DNA of 64,000 nucleotides from Embiotoca jacksoni. Taxonomy: Eukaryota; Chordata; Actinopteri; Embiotocidae. The number at the start of each line of letters is the position of its first letter. The stretch's first letter is position 1. Location of the stretch: positions 14,530,426 through 14,594,425 of the forward strand of contig JAKOON010000007.1 of assembly GCA_022577435.1 (NCBI GenBank), written 5' to 3'. Positions 1 to 11,860 of this stretch are shown here, piece after piece. Both the position numbers and the translations under genes were made by a program. The notes under the pieces are model-generated. The model was not told the DNA's origin. It saw only the letters and a list, made by a program, of their open reading frames with translations, and did no database searches.

Positions 1-720
1 GAGAGCAGATGTTTGAACCTGCTAGCCGATCAGTTGCACTGCTTGAGCCGTGCAGCAACATGGAGAAATAGTCATCAGCACAAACTTCCTGTTGCTGTTG
101 GAGGTGTTGTGATGCTCTCCCCCACACCAACACGTGTGACCTTAAACAGGCCGCGGTGTGATTGCATGCCGGACTTCAGAACACAAACAACCTTGTGTGA
201 CTGCACATCACATTGTGTGGGGCAGGACGCTTCTCCAGAGGTCATTGCTCTCACAACTGATCTCCTCACTTCCTCGTAGCAGCATGAGGGGCTAAAAGAC
301 TTGAGGAATACATCGCATCTTTCATAGCTCATCTCATTGCAGTTTTTTTTTCCCAATATTGATTAAAATTGCAGTCACGTATAACTTTAATTCTATTTGT
401 GGTCTAAATAACGTTTAACATGCTGCGTTTGTACCAAGCATAATCACAAATTTAATTAGATCTTGCTTCCACATTAGCAGAATGACATAAATATATTACT
501 CGCTTGTTGTTTATGTCCGACCAGAATTCTTTTTAAAAAAAAAAGGTTTTACATCAAAAAAATGCATCAATTAAGCTCACGTTTATGAGGATATTACATT
601 ATAGGACTGTAATCAAACCAGTATTTCAAAATTAACACTCCAGGGCAGCGCATCGGCTCCAGGGGAGGGAGGACGGGTTGAACTTCTGTATTTCAAGTTG
701 TCATATGCTTTTGGTTCAAC
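1..720. other. Non-coding stretch, no gene recognised
   Basis: Short overlapping reading frames occur on both strands near 13-356, but they show no domain, no splice context and no codon pattern that I can support. The rest is AT-rich with short A and T runs. I see no repeat family that I recognise before the SINE that starts at about 721. Confidence 0.5.
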
Positions 721-911
721 CTTTTCTTTTTTGTGTGTATTTCCTGGGCATTTCTGCCTTCATTCAGAAAGTGCAGTGAAGACAGACAGGAAATATGGGG
801 AAATAGAGCATACAGTAAAGGTCCGGGAGGCCAGGAATCGAACTGGGGAGTCACTGCTGATGGCATTTGTACCCATGTGGTATGTGCCTTAACCACTCAG
901 TTATCAGGCAT
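721..911 (-). mobile_element. tRNA-derived SINE, apparently near full length
   Basis: Read on the minus strand, the element opens with a tRNA-like head. An A-box-like motif (TAACTGAGTGG, at 893-903) is followed by a B-box-like motif (AGTTCGATTCC, at 834-844), each one base off the RNA polymerase III consensus and at tRNA-like spacing. The D-arm text ACTGAGTGGTTAAGGC resembles a Leu/Ser-type tRNA with a long variable region. The body then runs through a C/T-rich section into AAAGG/AATGCCC-type text and an A-rich tail at 721-735, a layout I know from common teleost SINEs. Such elements are copied by LINE reverse transcriptase. I could not identify a target-site duplication. The mutations make it unlikely to be a functional tRNA. 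Confidence 0.75.
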
Positions 912-3463
912 CACAATGGCGACTTCTCATCTATAGAAATGTTTCATTTTTGTAAGAGTAATCTTTTTCCTGATCTTACATCTTACCATTTCCATCTTAA
1001 TGCCTTTGGTTTACAAAGTGACAACACAAGATTTCCTCACAGTCAGAGAAATAAAAAAGATGCGTCCTGGTCATGGTTCAGTTATGAAATCCTCGTGCGC
1101 CACACAGCATCTCTCCGGCTCGGCTGCTGACAGCTCTGTCAGCCAAAGCGTCAGTCACACTGAATAGCAGAGGAGGTTGTACCAATGTGTAGTTCAAAAG
1201 TTGGAGCTGGAGAAGTGAACAGAAATGAGTGACGCTGCTTTGCATTTTTCTCCCCTCCTGTCCTTTCACCCACTCTTGTTTTTCCATCCCAGTTACAGTA
1301 GTTTTGTAGTTAGGTAATCTGCCAGCTGCTCTGCTCTACTATAGGACAGAACTATATTAACTATAGGACAGAACTATGTTAAAAAAAAAGTGAGTTAGGA
1401 GCTTCTCAACTGATGACTTAAAAAGCAGTATTTAGAGGGCAGCCCTCTTACATAAGTGGAATACTTCAATACATGAATTGGTGATATTAGCTTATACATG
1501 ACATTCAAAAGTGTCATTATATTTGTCGTTAACAGCTTCATGGTTGTTCATTTATGGCCATAATGACAAACAATGGTCTAATATCACTGCTGATGCATCT
1601 GCGCTTGAGCTGCTTCAGCTTACGTTAGCGTTATAGTTCAAAGACTGACAGGATGGATCCCTTCACATGTCTGAATCCTACACATCCAGAAGATTGTTTA
1701 TCTACAGAATCACAAGCCACCCTGTTCAGCTTTTGGAAAAGAAAAAAGGCACAGACTGCAAATTTATTTTCAAACATCAAAATTAAACAGACATATTAAT
1801 CTATTAATTAAATGTTCAGAGTCTGTCATTTGGCTCCCAGAGTTAAACATTAGGTCGGCTCAGGACATTAGTCGTTACAGCCGGGGAAATTGAAATAGCT
1901 CGTTAAGGCTTTGTTAATGAAGTTGACTATCAAAGTAATTTCAGTGCGGTCTTTTTTATCTGAATCTAGTCCAGTACATATTCACAAACCTTACAGATTG
2001 TGACTCTATTTTTTCTGTCCAGTTTACTTTTAAAACACAGTGAGTCTCTAGGAGCTAGAAAGCCGTGGGTGTGTTGAGTGCAGGGAGCTGAAATATGTTC
2101 ATGGTTAAACCCAGAGTGTGAGCTGAGGTCAGACAGAGGAGCAGCATGTGTCTATATTAAGGCACATTTAGCTAGCATGTGATGGTCTTTACCATGTTTT
2201 AGATGTTTTTCTCGCTGTGCCGTCCACAAGGAGTAACTGAACACAAGTACAGTGTGATTTCCTTTCCTCTTGATCTCTCTCCCGTTGCCTGTCTCCTCCT
2301 TCCCTCCCCTTTCCTCCCCACTGCTTGAGGCTCTTTCACCTCATATATACCCAGTCGGTGGTCGGGATGAAGAGTGACAGCCTGTGGTAGGACTGGCTGT
2401 GTACCCCAGTTTGAAGTGGAGATGAGCACAAGATCTGTCGCTGCATGGAGCCTGCCTATATCTCTTAAACTCTGTAATAACATTAGGAATATTGTGGAGT
2501 TATTTAAATGATGAGACAGCAAATTTTTTTTTTTTTTGTCACACTGAAAGTTTCACATATTCTTGATATAATGTTTTGTTCCTGCACAGCGAGCTGTAAT
2601 GGAAAAATAAATCTTAGCAAAAATTGTCACATTTCCCCCCCTCTGTTAAAATTAAAGGTGTGATTTATATTTTGTATTTTTTTTTAAGCAAGGCCATTGT
2701 TTTGAGATCCACCTGGGGGATTTTAAAGGAGGTGGTTTAAATGAGACAAAAGATGCAGGATTTTGGAGAATTACTTAATGTCACTGTTGGTAAACACAGT
2801 GTGAATGAAAGATTCTCCAAATCAAGTCAGCATCAAAATGCATCTCATTCTAACTGTGCAAGTCTCAGTATATTTGTATTTGTGGAATTTATCCACAAAA
2901 GAACCATTGTGCTCTGAAAGATCACTTATAGACCCCTGTTAAAATCATGGTTATCCAGATGCATGGCAGATGACAACCACTTTTTATAATCTATATTTTG
3001 ATTCAATGCAATTATCTATACTAAAATGGCATATGCTTACTTACAACCTGTACATTGTGTTTTGTTTACAAAGTCTGCAGTTAACCACATGCTGCAGAAC
3101 AAAACAAAACAATGTAACACTTTCAAACTGAGCTAAATGAATCTTTTTTATCAACTTTGCACACATTTTTCTTCACAGTTGCATTGTGATAATAGTATCT
3201 GGCAAATATATCACAAACAATATAAAGGCAGGTTATCACTATCACCTATAGCTTCAAGTTGCCACAGCACGATGCATTTGTTTTTACGTTATATATTGGC
3301 AACAAGCTGCATGTAAAGTGGCATCAGCCTTTATTCAGCAGGCTATACATCTTTCATGTTCTAGTAAACTGTATGTGCTGCCTTTTTCCAGCTTCATGCC
3401 GTTCATCATAACCATTCCTTTAAATTAAACCCCACTTGTTTAATGTTGTATTACCGGCACGGT
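912..3463. other. Non-coding stretch with a 22-bp tandem duplication
   Basis: No gene is supported here. At 1338-1381 a 22-bp unit beginning ACTATAGGACAGAACTAT occurs twice in tandem with one difference. There are T runs at 2524-2537 and around 2680. The reading frame on the minus strand at 2199-2522 has no recognisable domain and I treat it as chance. Confidence 0.5.
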
Positions 3464-3562
3464 AAAAATGAGGTATGTCCATTGTAAAGAAACTCAAAAT
3501 ATGAATGAAAGGCACGTTCATTCATATTTTGAGTTTCTTTACAATGGACATACCTAATTTTT
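3464..3562. repeat. Perfect long inverted repeat (39-bp arms, 7-nt loop)
   Basis: The left arm 3471-3509 (starting AGGTATGTCCATTG) is exactly complementary over all 39 bases to the right arm 3517-3555 (ending CAATGGACATACCT). The loop 3510-3516 is AGGCACG. Beyond one mismatch (3470/3556) the pairing continues for six more bases (3464-3469 with 3557-3562). Transcribed from either strand it would fold into a nearly perfect hairpin of about 46 pairs. It could be a very young fold-back element, a template-switch product or a small-RNA precursor. The sequence alone cannot decide between these. Confidence 0.9.
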
Positions 3563-3898
3563 TGTGACTATAATACACTCGTTCAAACATACTGTAAGCA
3601 CAACAATGGACGGTTCAAGTCTAGATCCAGAAAGTTTACAAGCCTGCAGTCACACAAAAAAAATGGTTTGAAGCATTCGTAAGAAGTCATGCAAGATTGT
3701 GACTTCTTTTATATTTTAGACTGGAACTGAATATAAAATCATTTGTGTGCCAAGTCCTTTTTTTTTAATTGCTAGGGTAAATGCAAGGCTACCACAAGAC
3801 CCCAGGCAATGTTTGTGCAGCTGAGCCAATGTAATATTTTGCCTTACTTTGGAGTGAACTTGTTTCACACATGCATGGATGAGAGAGCCTACCCCTCT
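3563..3898. other. Non-coding stretch between hairpin and microsatellite
   Basis: AT-rich sequence with an A run at 3656-3663 and a T run at 3761-3768. Nothing else is recognised. Confidence 0.5.
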
Positions 3899-3899
<1 letters not shown>

Positions 3900-3968
<69 letters not shown>

Positions 3969-3991
3969 GTGCGTGTGTGTGTGTGTGTGTG

Positions 3992-4051
<60 letters not shown>

Positions 4052-4071
4052 TGTCTTGTCTTGTCTTGTCC
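3900..4071. repeat. (TG)n microsatellite followed by (CTTGT)n
   Basis: About 150 bases of TG dinucleotides run from 3900 to 4049, with a few interruptions (GTGCGTGTGTGCG near 3962-3974, TAG near 3992). They are followed by three CTTGT pentamers at 4051-4071. Open reading frames across it encode only Val-Cys or Thr-His runs and are artefacts of the repeat. Confidence 0.97.
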
Positions 4072-4278
4072 ATGCCTTCTCCATGGTAGAGATTAAAATG
4101 CAGCACCCTGTACTGGGATGTGGCTGCTGCTCTTCTGCCTGTGAGCGACACAACATGTTACAGCTGCTTCTCTTTCAGTAGACACTTGGATCAACCCATT
4201 TTAATAATTGTTTCACCAGTTGAGATGATAGTTAAGCAATTTGCCTGAAAAAGGTTACAGTATGAAAATGTCAGCCAA

Positions 4279-4318
4279 TTTTTTTTTTAAATTTTTTTTT
4301 TTTTTTTTTTTTTTTTTT
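4279..4318. repeat. Poly-T tract
   Basis: About 40 bases of almost pure T, broken once by AAA near 4289-4291. It could be the reversed A-tail of a retroelement, but I recognise no element body next to it. Confidence 0.9.
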
Positions 4319-5730
4319 GGACAAACGTTGAAAGTTCAATAGTTTTAGTGGCCATCATGATTTACTAAAGAAAAGGCAATGTGAGACACCTTGTCTCCTT
4401 GTGTCCTCCCTCAGATGAGGTTGTATCAGCCACTGAAAATCTTCTTGCAACACAACAGCAACATGTGGAGGAGGTTTTATGTTTTATTCAGTAAAAGAAG
4501 GATGAACATTATGCTGTAAACTCTTAAGGGCCCATGGCTGTCGGGTGTCCTCGCTTTGTAGTCATGTTTTGTTTGCTCAGGAGTTGGCTGTTGCCAGGTA
4601 ACCACATTGTTAAACAATAGAGAACCATGAAGTAAAGAGCGTCCACAGTTTCTAAACTTTTCCAAGAGATGAGGACTGCTGTATGACTGTGGTAAGAATG
4701 ATACTTATCATTGAGGTTCAGTTATTTATCATGATTGATGTGGTTTTATTCCGCATAAAACTGATGATTTACAAAAGTCAGCCCCCGTACTCACCTTCAC
4801 ATTGTACTGAAATCTGAGGTAAAAATAGATAAGTATGGAATAAACCATGGTGTCCTTTTGATATTTCCACTGAGCTACAATGTCAGAAATGTTCAGATCC
4901 TAAACACATGATTAACCTTTCCGCATTCCTCTTCTCCCTCCCCCGACCCCACAGTTATTCTAGCTGGTATGTCAGCACATTATGCAGTTTACAGTCATAA
5001 CAGCGTCAGGTTTACTGCTCAAAATTTGTAGTAACTTTTCAAACAGAGGATCTTCAGATTCATAAAAATGTGAAAAAATAAAGTCTAATCTAGCTCATGG
5101 CCGTCAGTTATTGTCTTTGTTCTAATGCTGATGAGGTAATGTTAATGTTAAACATCGATGTGCCAGGAAAAAAGTCAGCATTAACATTCACATTGATGAT
5201 TAGAGTAGAAGACAGGGAGTGGCACTGTTACTGTCATGAAACAATGATACTGCCTGGTATAATTGTTCTAGAAAATCTTTAGAAAACTAAAAGCAGCAAA
5301 CAAAACACCATTATGTTTTCTTTACTGTTATATATTTTTTAAATATGCTTCACATACTGTATATAAAACAAAGGACTTTGAGAATATGTATCATCGACTG
5401 TATATGCATTTTATTATCCTATATTTCCCATCTATCAACTATTAACACATAATTTCTGTGTTATTACATTTATAGATTTCCCATACTGTGTATAGTGTGT
5501 ACATTTGCACTAGTACTTATTAAAAGCTCATTCTTTATTGTAAAATATTATTCATAAACCTCTTGTATTTTGTGTTAGTTACATTCTTCTCACGTTGTGT
5601 TTTTTTCCCCCTTGTGTTTTAGTTTTTGATTGTTATGCACCACTAAACCAAGAAAAATTCTATCTAAGTTCAGACTTTGGCAGAAAATCTGATTGTGAAG
5701 GTGGACAATGCGTCACCAGTTACTCTCACC
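4319..5730. other. Non-coding AT-rich stretch
   Basis: No gene or known repeat is recognised. The reading frames on the minus strand at 4477-4665 and on the plus strand at 5097-5282 are short and lack domains. Confidence 0.5.
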
Positions 5731-6290
5731 GTACAAAAGTGAAGCCAAAATATTCCTGATACTGGCACTGCCATCTTGCAATGGTGGTTTAATTTGTAAC
5801 CAGAGTCTGCGCAGTAGTGACTGAGTGGTGAGCCATGGTATAGAGATCCCGCCCATACTCCCACCTGACTCCAAAACGCCCACCTCTGAAGGAAGCAACT
5901 GCTTCACTCTAAGCAGCTGTCAATCAGGATGTCAGGACTCTTTTATAGCATTAAATTGTGAATTTAAATCCAACTTTAAAACTGAACACGAGAAGTTACA
6001 TAAATGTAATGAGAAGTACTAAATATGACAGAAACCATCGTTGGTAAAAACTTATTTGACTTGAACTTAGATTTTTGTTTTGTTTGTGTCATTTCCCATC
6101 TGCTTACATGGACGGGACAGGATTTATGCAATCAACCACATCATGAGCATAGGCCGTATATAAAAGTGTACGTAGCTTCTGTATTTGAAAAAAAAATTAA
6201 AACTCAATACCCCTCAGTGTCGCTAAAAGTTGGCTCCAAAAAGCCTCCGGCTCCATACACTCCCATTCAACTGGTCTCACGAAGTAGGAA
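5731..6290. repeat. Unclassified dispersed teleost repeat
   Basis: This block is locally GC-richer than its flanks and holds text familiar to me from dispersed repeats in percomorph genomes. Examples are GAAGCCAAAATATTCC near 5752, a segment around TCTGCGCAGTAGTGACTGAG near 5806, and CATACACTCCCATTCA near 6255. No reverse transcriptase or transposase is visible and I saw no terminal repeats. Family assignment is from memory of the pattern and not from a search, so the class is left open. The short reading frames inside it (5825-6022, 6025-6297) are not believable genes. Confidence 0.4.
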
Positions 6291-6388
6291 ATCATAAAAG
6301 TTTCTCCTCAAATTATTTCATGTTGTTAGCTAAAGTCATGAGAAAATAATCTCGTCACTAATTTGAAAATAAGCCTGAAAAAGCAGTG

Positions 6389-6394
6389 TTTTTT

Positions 6395-6430
<36 letters not shown>

Positions 6431-6436
6431 GGGGGG
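6389..6436. repeat. T tract, (TG)n and G run
   Basis: About 18 T are followed by about 12 TG units and a run of seven G. This is a simple compound repeat. Confidence 0.9.
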
Positions 6437-6989
6437 TGTCTGTTTGATTGACATTTAACCTTTAACCTCACATAACAATGGACTCAAATGATGAAATGCT
6501 CTTGCCTTTTTAAGAAGTTATTACTGAAGTTAGTGGGCTAGTTATCTGGGAAAGCTAACATTTGTAGCTTGCATCAAAGCAGACAAACACACTGTTTAAT
6601 CCATGCCTTACAATCCACTCCCTGTTTCTCTCCTACTACAATCCACACTGCTTCAGCATGTAGAGAAATCCAAAGCTTCACAGGCCTGCTGTTACATTTG
6701 CTTAGCAAGAATTGGACAATCGCTATTTCTGGAAGAGGATTAGCGAACAGTCAATTACACTGGCATATTGAGAATTTTCTTTGTTATGCCTTCAGTTCAC
6801 TTACCTTCAGCTTCAGCAGTCATCATTAATTCATATGCCTTCAATGTCAGGACATATTTTTTTTTTGTGCCGCTCCTGGCTGTGATGTCAAATGCAGGAC
6901 CTCAGTAGTCAGACACTGTAAACAACAGAACCGAAAACTTAAGCCCAAAGACAGACTTGCTATTTGACACCCCAACAGTCTTCCCAAAC
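6437..6989. other. Non-coding stretch
   Basis: No gene or repeat family is recognised. The plus-strand frame at 6569-6829 has no domain. Confidence 0.5.
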
Positions 6990-7500
6990 TTCTCAACTCA
7001 ACTTTATTTATATAGCACCTTTCATACAAACATGCAGCTCAAAGGACTTCACAGAGTAAGATAGCAGCACAGACAATTTAGCAAGACTTCAAAATCACAA
7101 TAATAAAACAAGGAAATGTCAAAAGAAATTATAAAATTCACTGAAACGAGTAAAAACAATAGATAAACAGCTGTATAAAACAAAGCCTAAGACTTAACAA
7201 ATTCTCAATTTAATTAAAGGCCAGGCAAAAAAACTAAGTCTTGAGGTTTCTTAAAAAAAATGGCCACAGAAATCTGAAGGTTTCAGAAACTAAGGCCACA
7301 GTGGTTAGAGGCAGACTACCCATGTGTTTCTGTTGAAGCCCTCAGCAAGATCTGAGGGATCTGCTCATTACGTATCTACAAAGCATGTCTGAGAGATTTA
7401 AAAACTGGTAAGAGAACCTTAAAATCAAATCTAATACTGACAGGCCACCAATGCAATGACTTTATAATATGTGCTCTATGTCTGGTCTATGTCAGGACTT
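6990..7500 (-). mobile_element. Degenerate non-LTR retrotransposon 3' end
   Basis: On the minus strand this ends in GCTATATAAATAAAGTTGAG with a short GTTGA-type tail (plus-strand 6996-7016). That is the same kind of terminus as the reverse-transcriptase-bearing LINE at 32283-33856 (GCTATATAAATAAA followed by ATTGA units). The body contains decayed text that I recognise as a teleost dispersed repeat (for example CTGAGGGATCTGCTCATTAC near 7352). I read no intact reverse transcriptase in it. A related CR1/L2/Rex1-group element, reduced to its 3' part, is the most likely origin. The link rests on the shared tail and is moderate evidence only. Confidence 0.5.
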
Positions 7501-7504
7501 TGGC

Positions 7505-8759
7505 TGCTGCATATTAATATTGATTTGTTCTTTTTTTATTTTTTATAGTTATATATACTTAGTCATTGCTAAGAGGAATTTCTAAGCAGAGGTAAAAACT
7601 GCCATTATTTTAGTCTCCTGAGTAGTTGGTGAAGAAATCAATGTTTCTATACGACAGTAGGAGAAGCAGAGACTATTATGTAATTATGCAGCTTGAGAAA
7701 ACAACTAATTACGGTGGCTGTAGCTTATTCATGCTGTTCATTATGACATCCTGTGTAGTGGCCTCCAGTAATATTGACATCAGACAGCTGCCCAGATCGT
7801 ACAACACGCACCGACTCTGCAGAGAGGAATGTCACTTCAACAGCATGCAGATACCCTCTAGTTATGACCCTATTTGGATTGTAGTAGGTGCAGTGCAGCA
7901 TGGCAGAAGCTGCTACACAAGATTGGCTTGACTGCCTTCAACCATCCAGAAAAAAAGAATTAGCTCTTTGGAAAGTCTCCAAGCCAAAAAATTAAAGTGA
8001 TAAGCAGTGCAATAAAAGCAGAATAGCCTTTTGGTGCAGCCTGTACTCAGCGAGCTTCAAAGAGCAGGATATCAACAGAACAGATGCAGCGACAGACATG
8101 ACTTGCATTAGTTACTGATGCAGAAATGTGGATTTCTATCAGTCATCACGAGCACTGTGAACACGGACTGCAGCCTTGTTGGTTTAGTCTCAAAATGTTG
8201 GGCCTCATAAAACGTATTGTTTCAGTGGTGTACCTGCATGCTTCTTGAAAGCTGTAAGAATTAATAAATATTATTGTGTAACCTTTTCTGAATTGACTCA
8301 GCCTGCCAAAATGTATGTACACTGGGCCACTGGTAGCATAATATAACACCGAAGTCTATAATATTACATCCGTCTGTTATGTCAAATTACAGAAGTCCTC
8401 GGTAAGTTGGTGTGCAGTCAGAGGAGAGACGTCCTTTGAAGGCTATCCAAGACTAACACCCAAAGTGTTAGTTGTACATTATACATTATACACTGTGCAT
8501 AAAAGCTTTTGTATTTGCCATTGTTGACACCTGTGAACAGGCACCTCTTTCCTGGAAAAAACCCTCCAGCAAACAGGAATTGATTCTCTGCCTCAGTGGA
8601 AGCAGCATTAATGTGTTATTTTGAATAAATCATAAGATCTCGCAGGTTTGTGCGAGCAGTATCACCCACCTCGGTGGACAGACAAACACATGACTGTTAC
8701 AGATAACCAGGGCAGACAAGACAAAATAGTTTAATGCGTTTAAAAGTGGCTTAATTGAC
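7505..8759. other. Non-coding stretch
   Basis: No gene is supported. A plus-strand frame at 7626-7931 (101 codons) contains a hydrophobic stretch near residues 33-47, but it matches no family that I know and has no promoter or splice context. Confidence 0.45.
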
Positions 8760-9875
8760 CAGAGATGTCACGAGAATGGATACTTCAGCACCAGGATAAT
8801 AACAAAATTCTGAAAACGTAATGGTTCTTATTTTCTATGGTACCTTAGATGCTGCAGGTACTGGAGATATTGGACAATAGCAACATGCAGAATAGTAGAA
8901 GGAAGTGCAGCTGCAGCAACGGGTGCTGTGACATGAGAAAAGAACAACAACACAGATTTGTGTATGAGAACATTTAGTATTTAAGTTGATGATCAGGAAC
9001 AAGTATGGACGACCACAAGGTTTGACACAAACGTCAAAAACACCTCAAGCTTATCAGAGCAGCTCAAATGCCGAAATCTATATATGTACATGTATTTCAA
9101 GGTGACAGTTTTGGTTATTAAATCAACATGTTGTCACAGTGGTCACATCCTGAAATGTTGCTAGTAACTGTGACAGCTGCAGCCGTTGCAGCGATGCACC
9201 ACCCACCACATTCACAAAAGCTCATGTTGGTTTGTGTAAGCTAACTCAGTGATAGCTCATAACAGCAGCTGAGTGCTGCTGACATTGCTGTTTGCATTAG
9301 CATGCTGTGTTTGCAGTAGTGTCTGTGGTTTTCTTTGAGCTCTACTTGATAACTGTCTTTTAACAGTATCAGCATGAAGAGGATGTAGAGCAGGAGAGGC
9401 AAACACACACAGCCAACCGTATCTGAAACTTTTCAGAAGCACAAAAACTCACATGAAGCAAAGAAACTGGATGAGAGTTTTATAACACAATATTGTTTGT
9501 TTTTAATACTTGAAGGCTACATGCCACTGCTTTACTAAAATATATAGTTTTCTTGTTATTTATTGCTTATTATTTGTTTTCCTTTCATACTTCGGGCAGC
9601 GGGACATTGCAGTAGAAATGTTGTGCCAGAAAACCTTTTTATTTGTTGTTTTTTGGGCAAAATATTAGTTTTAAACAACAATAATGTGTTTTTTTTAATG
9701 TAATGAAGTGTCCATTCTATTCTTGTTGCTGAAGTTTTTCAAGTAAAGAGATACATTCATTGTTTGGTTTTGTTTTTTTTGTTTTTTGCAATTGTATTGA
9801 ACTTGGTAGTGATAATTATAGAATTGCAGTGGGACCGGTGCCAACTACCAAACCTCTGGTATTGCGACATCCCTG
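8760..9875. mobile_element. Non-autonomous DNA transposon, hAT-like termini (copy 1)
   Basis: The left end reads CAGAGATGTCACGAGAATGG and the right end CTGGTATTGCGACATCCCTG. The reverse complement of the right end agrees with the left at 13 of 20 positions, with CAG at both outer ends. The flanking 8-mers (8752-8759 and 9876-9883) match at only four of eight positions, so no target-site duplication is claimed. The interior has no transposase. A diverged copy lies at 48807-49833 in the same orientation and shares several blocks, such as GAGTTTTATAACACA (9474 and 49466) and ACATGCCACTG (9519 and 49509). The hAT assignment is inferred from the termini. Confidence 0.6.
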
Positions 9876-10499
9876 TTGATAACTCCAAATTATTCTGATT
9901 CGGAATTATACCTGGTGTAAAATAGCCCTACTAAAAGGTATACAAAACAGTGATAGCTGTTAGGAACAAAGTACAACATAGATAATGTAGCGAACCTGCT
10001 TTTAAGTATCCTTCACAAAGTGCCAGAACCACATCTCCCCACCCGTTATCTCTGTGACCTGAGAAGGACCAATGAAGCAGACTTCATCCCCACATGACTG
10101 TCAGATGTGAACTTTTGGTAAAGTGCTCTGGTCCTTCTTTACCTCATAAAACCCCAAACTTCTGCCACAAGTGACGGTATCCGCACCCTTTTAGGGTATA
10201 AAACATGTCACTTTGGATACCACGCCCGGCCAGCCAAAAACCACAGGACATCCCTTTTAATCCCTTTGGGTCAATACACCAACTCCAAAGTTGACACTCT
10301 CCAGATGTCAGATGACCAGAGTATTGACCGTCCCGGAAGATCCACGTCTCCCTCATGTGGTCATACTCCACCAAAAACTCACAAACTATAAGAACCAAAT
10401 ATGGACTTTGTGATTCCTAACTATATACCCTGCTATAATGTACTTTACAATGATTCTGCTAACTGACATTAGTAGAAAGTGTTCTGCATCGCAAACTAT
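9876..10499. other. Non-coding stretch before LTR-like block
   Basis: An 84-codon frame on the minus strand (10144-10398) is Trp/Gly-rich but has no domain I can name. Two TATA-like strings occur (CATAAAACCCC near 10145 and GTATAAAACATG near 10196). The stretch may belong to the block that follows. Confidence 0.4.
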
Positions 10500-11860
10500 G
10501 ACCTTGCGTGAATATGCGTACACTCTCTCTCTACTCCTCTATGTCTCTCACCCCTCTCTCTCAATCTTCCCCACCTCCTTCACCTCTCTATCTGAGTAAT
10601 TAGGTAGAACGACCTTATCGTTAAAATGTGATCTGTGTTGTAATGATATATCTCATCTTACGTTGGTGAAGTGAAATAAGGGACTTCCTTTATACATAGT
10701 TTGAATCAAATCGTTCTAAACGTGGGCCCTCATGACACCCCTCCTCATGACGCCCCCTCCCCTCCACCTGAGACAGGGTATCGATAAGGTGAAATTCGTC
10801 ACCCTGATCCTTGTCCATCCGCTTCAGCTTAAAAGAGGGAGACTCGAGCAGAACATTCAGATACGTTTTAGATTTGGAGATTCGCAAATTCATTTAGATT
10901 CACATAGATTTAGATTCTATTTAATTTTCTTGTAGATTAATTTTTTACTCTTTTCCCTTCGTTTTTTAAGACTCCTTCAAGTTAATTTCACTCCTCTTAG
11001 AGTTTTCAGTTATTTTTGAGTTTTACTAAGTTTTGACTTAGTCATTTTTATATCTGCCTTTTTGTTAAGCTTTTAGCGCACAAAGTAATTAAAGTCTTAG
11101 AGTACGTCAGCAACTTCGCTGATTACGTACATAATTCAAACCATTTTGACGAGCCTGTATCACTATCAGTATTTTTGTTAATGCCGCGAACAAGGCCAGC
11201 TCTAAGCGATCATCAGAGTTAGAAGTAGTGACGATTAGTAAATCGCCGACCCAAGCCTCCACCTGCCGACGTCCAGCCTGACCGAGACTTCTTTGCCTGA
11301 CGACCTCCACAGGACCCCAGGGCCAGCATCGTAGCCAGACGAACGGATTGGAAGCTGAGAACGGGAGGAACCCCTGTTATTCGACTTCCATCTACCAGAC
11401 CTCTGAGCGGCACCATCTGGACCCGTCTCTGGCCCGTGGTCGAAATCATCACAAAGTTCATTTCTTCAGGGAGGCGAATTCTAAAATATCATTATAGACT
11501 TAAATTTCACTCATTCAGTTATTTCTCTGTTAACTGGGTAGCAAATTCCCTCTTTCACTTCACCATCAGTAATCAGAAGTAATTTGTGCATTCTCATTCA
11601 TATAAACACATCTGTCATTTAGTCATTTCCTATGAGAAGTTACACAATAAATCCTTTTTAATTAGACCCAACTGTGTCATGGTGGTATCTTTCCTGTATA
11701 TCAAAGAATTTGAGTTCCGATATGAGAATTCCGATTTAGGTTATGATTGACTGATTTCATATTGATTTTGAAATAATAATTTGTCCAATATTGGACTGGT
11801 CACCTTCTAATAATGAGAGCAAGATTTAATCCTCAAGAATTAAATTGACATCACGCTACA
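10500..11860. mobile_element. Unclassified LTR-like or TE-derived block
   Basis: This block differs from its surroundings: 10720-10850 and 11240-11460 are markedly GC-richer than the AT-rich DNA around them. A pyrimidine-rich tract (10524-10590) is followed by a TATA-like motif (CTTAAAAGAGGG near 10827) and possible polyadenylation signals (ATTAAAG near 11088, AATAAA near 11647). The text near 11650-11860 looks like dispersed repeat sequence that I associate with teleost LTR elements. I could not define TG/CA borders, a primer-binding site, or any gag or pol reading frame. It may be an old LTR plus leader, or another repeat type. Confidence 0.3.

Noticed and set aside
834..903. Functional tRNA gene on the minus strand
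   Set aside because: The A and B boxes are present, but the arms do not form a sound cloverleaf and a SINE body follows directly.
3716..4181. Frames rich in Thr-His or Val-Cys
   Set aside because: They are translations of the TG microsatellite.
7626..7931. 101-codon frame with a hydrophobic segment
   Set aside because: Resembles a secreted protein only superficially; no family match that I know, no cleavage context or neighbouring exons.
10144..10398. 84-codon Trp/Gly-rich minus-strand frame
   Set aside because: Considered as an env or transposase fragment but no motif supports it; left as unexplained sequence.
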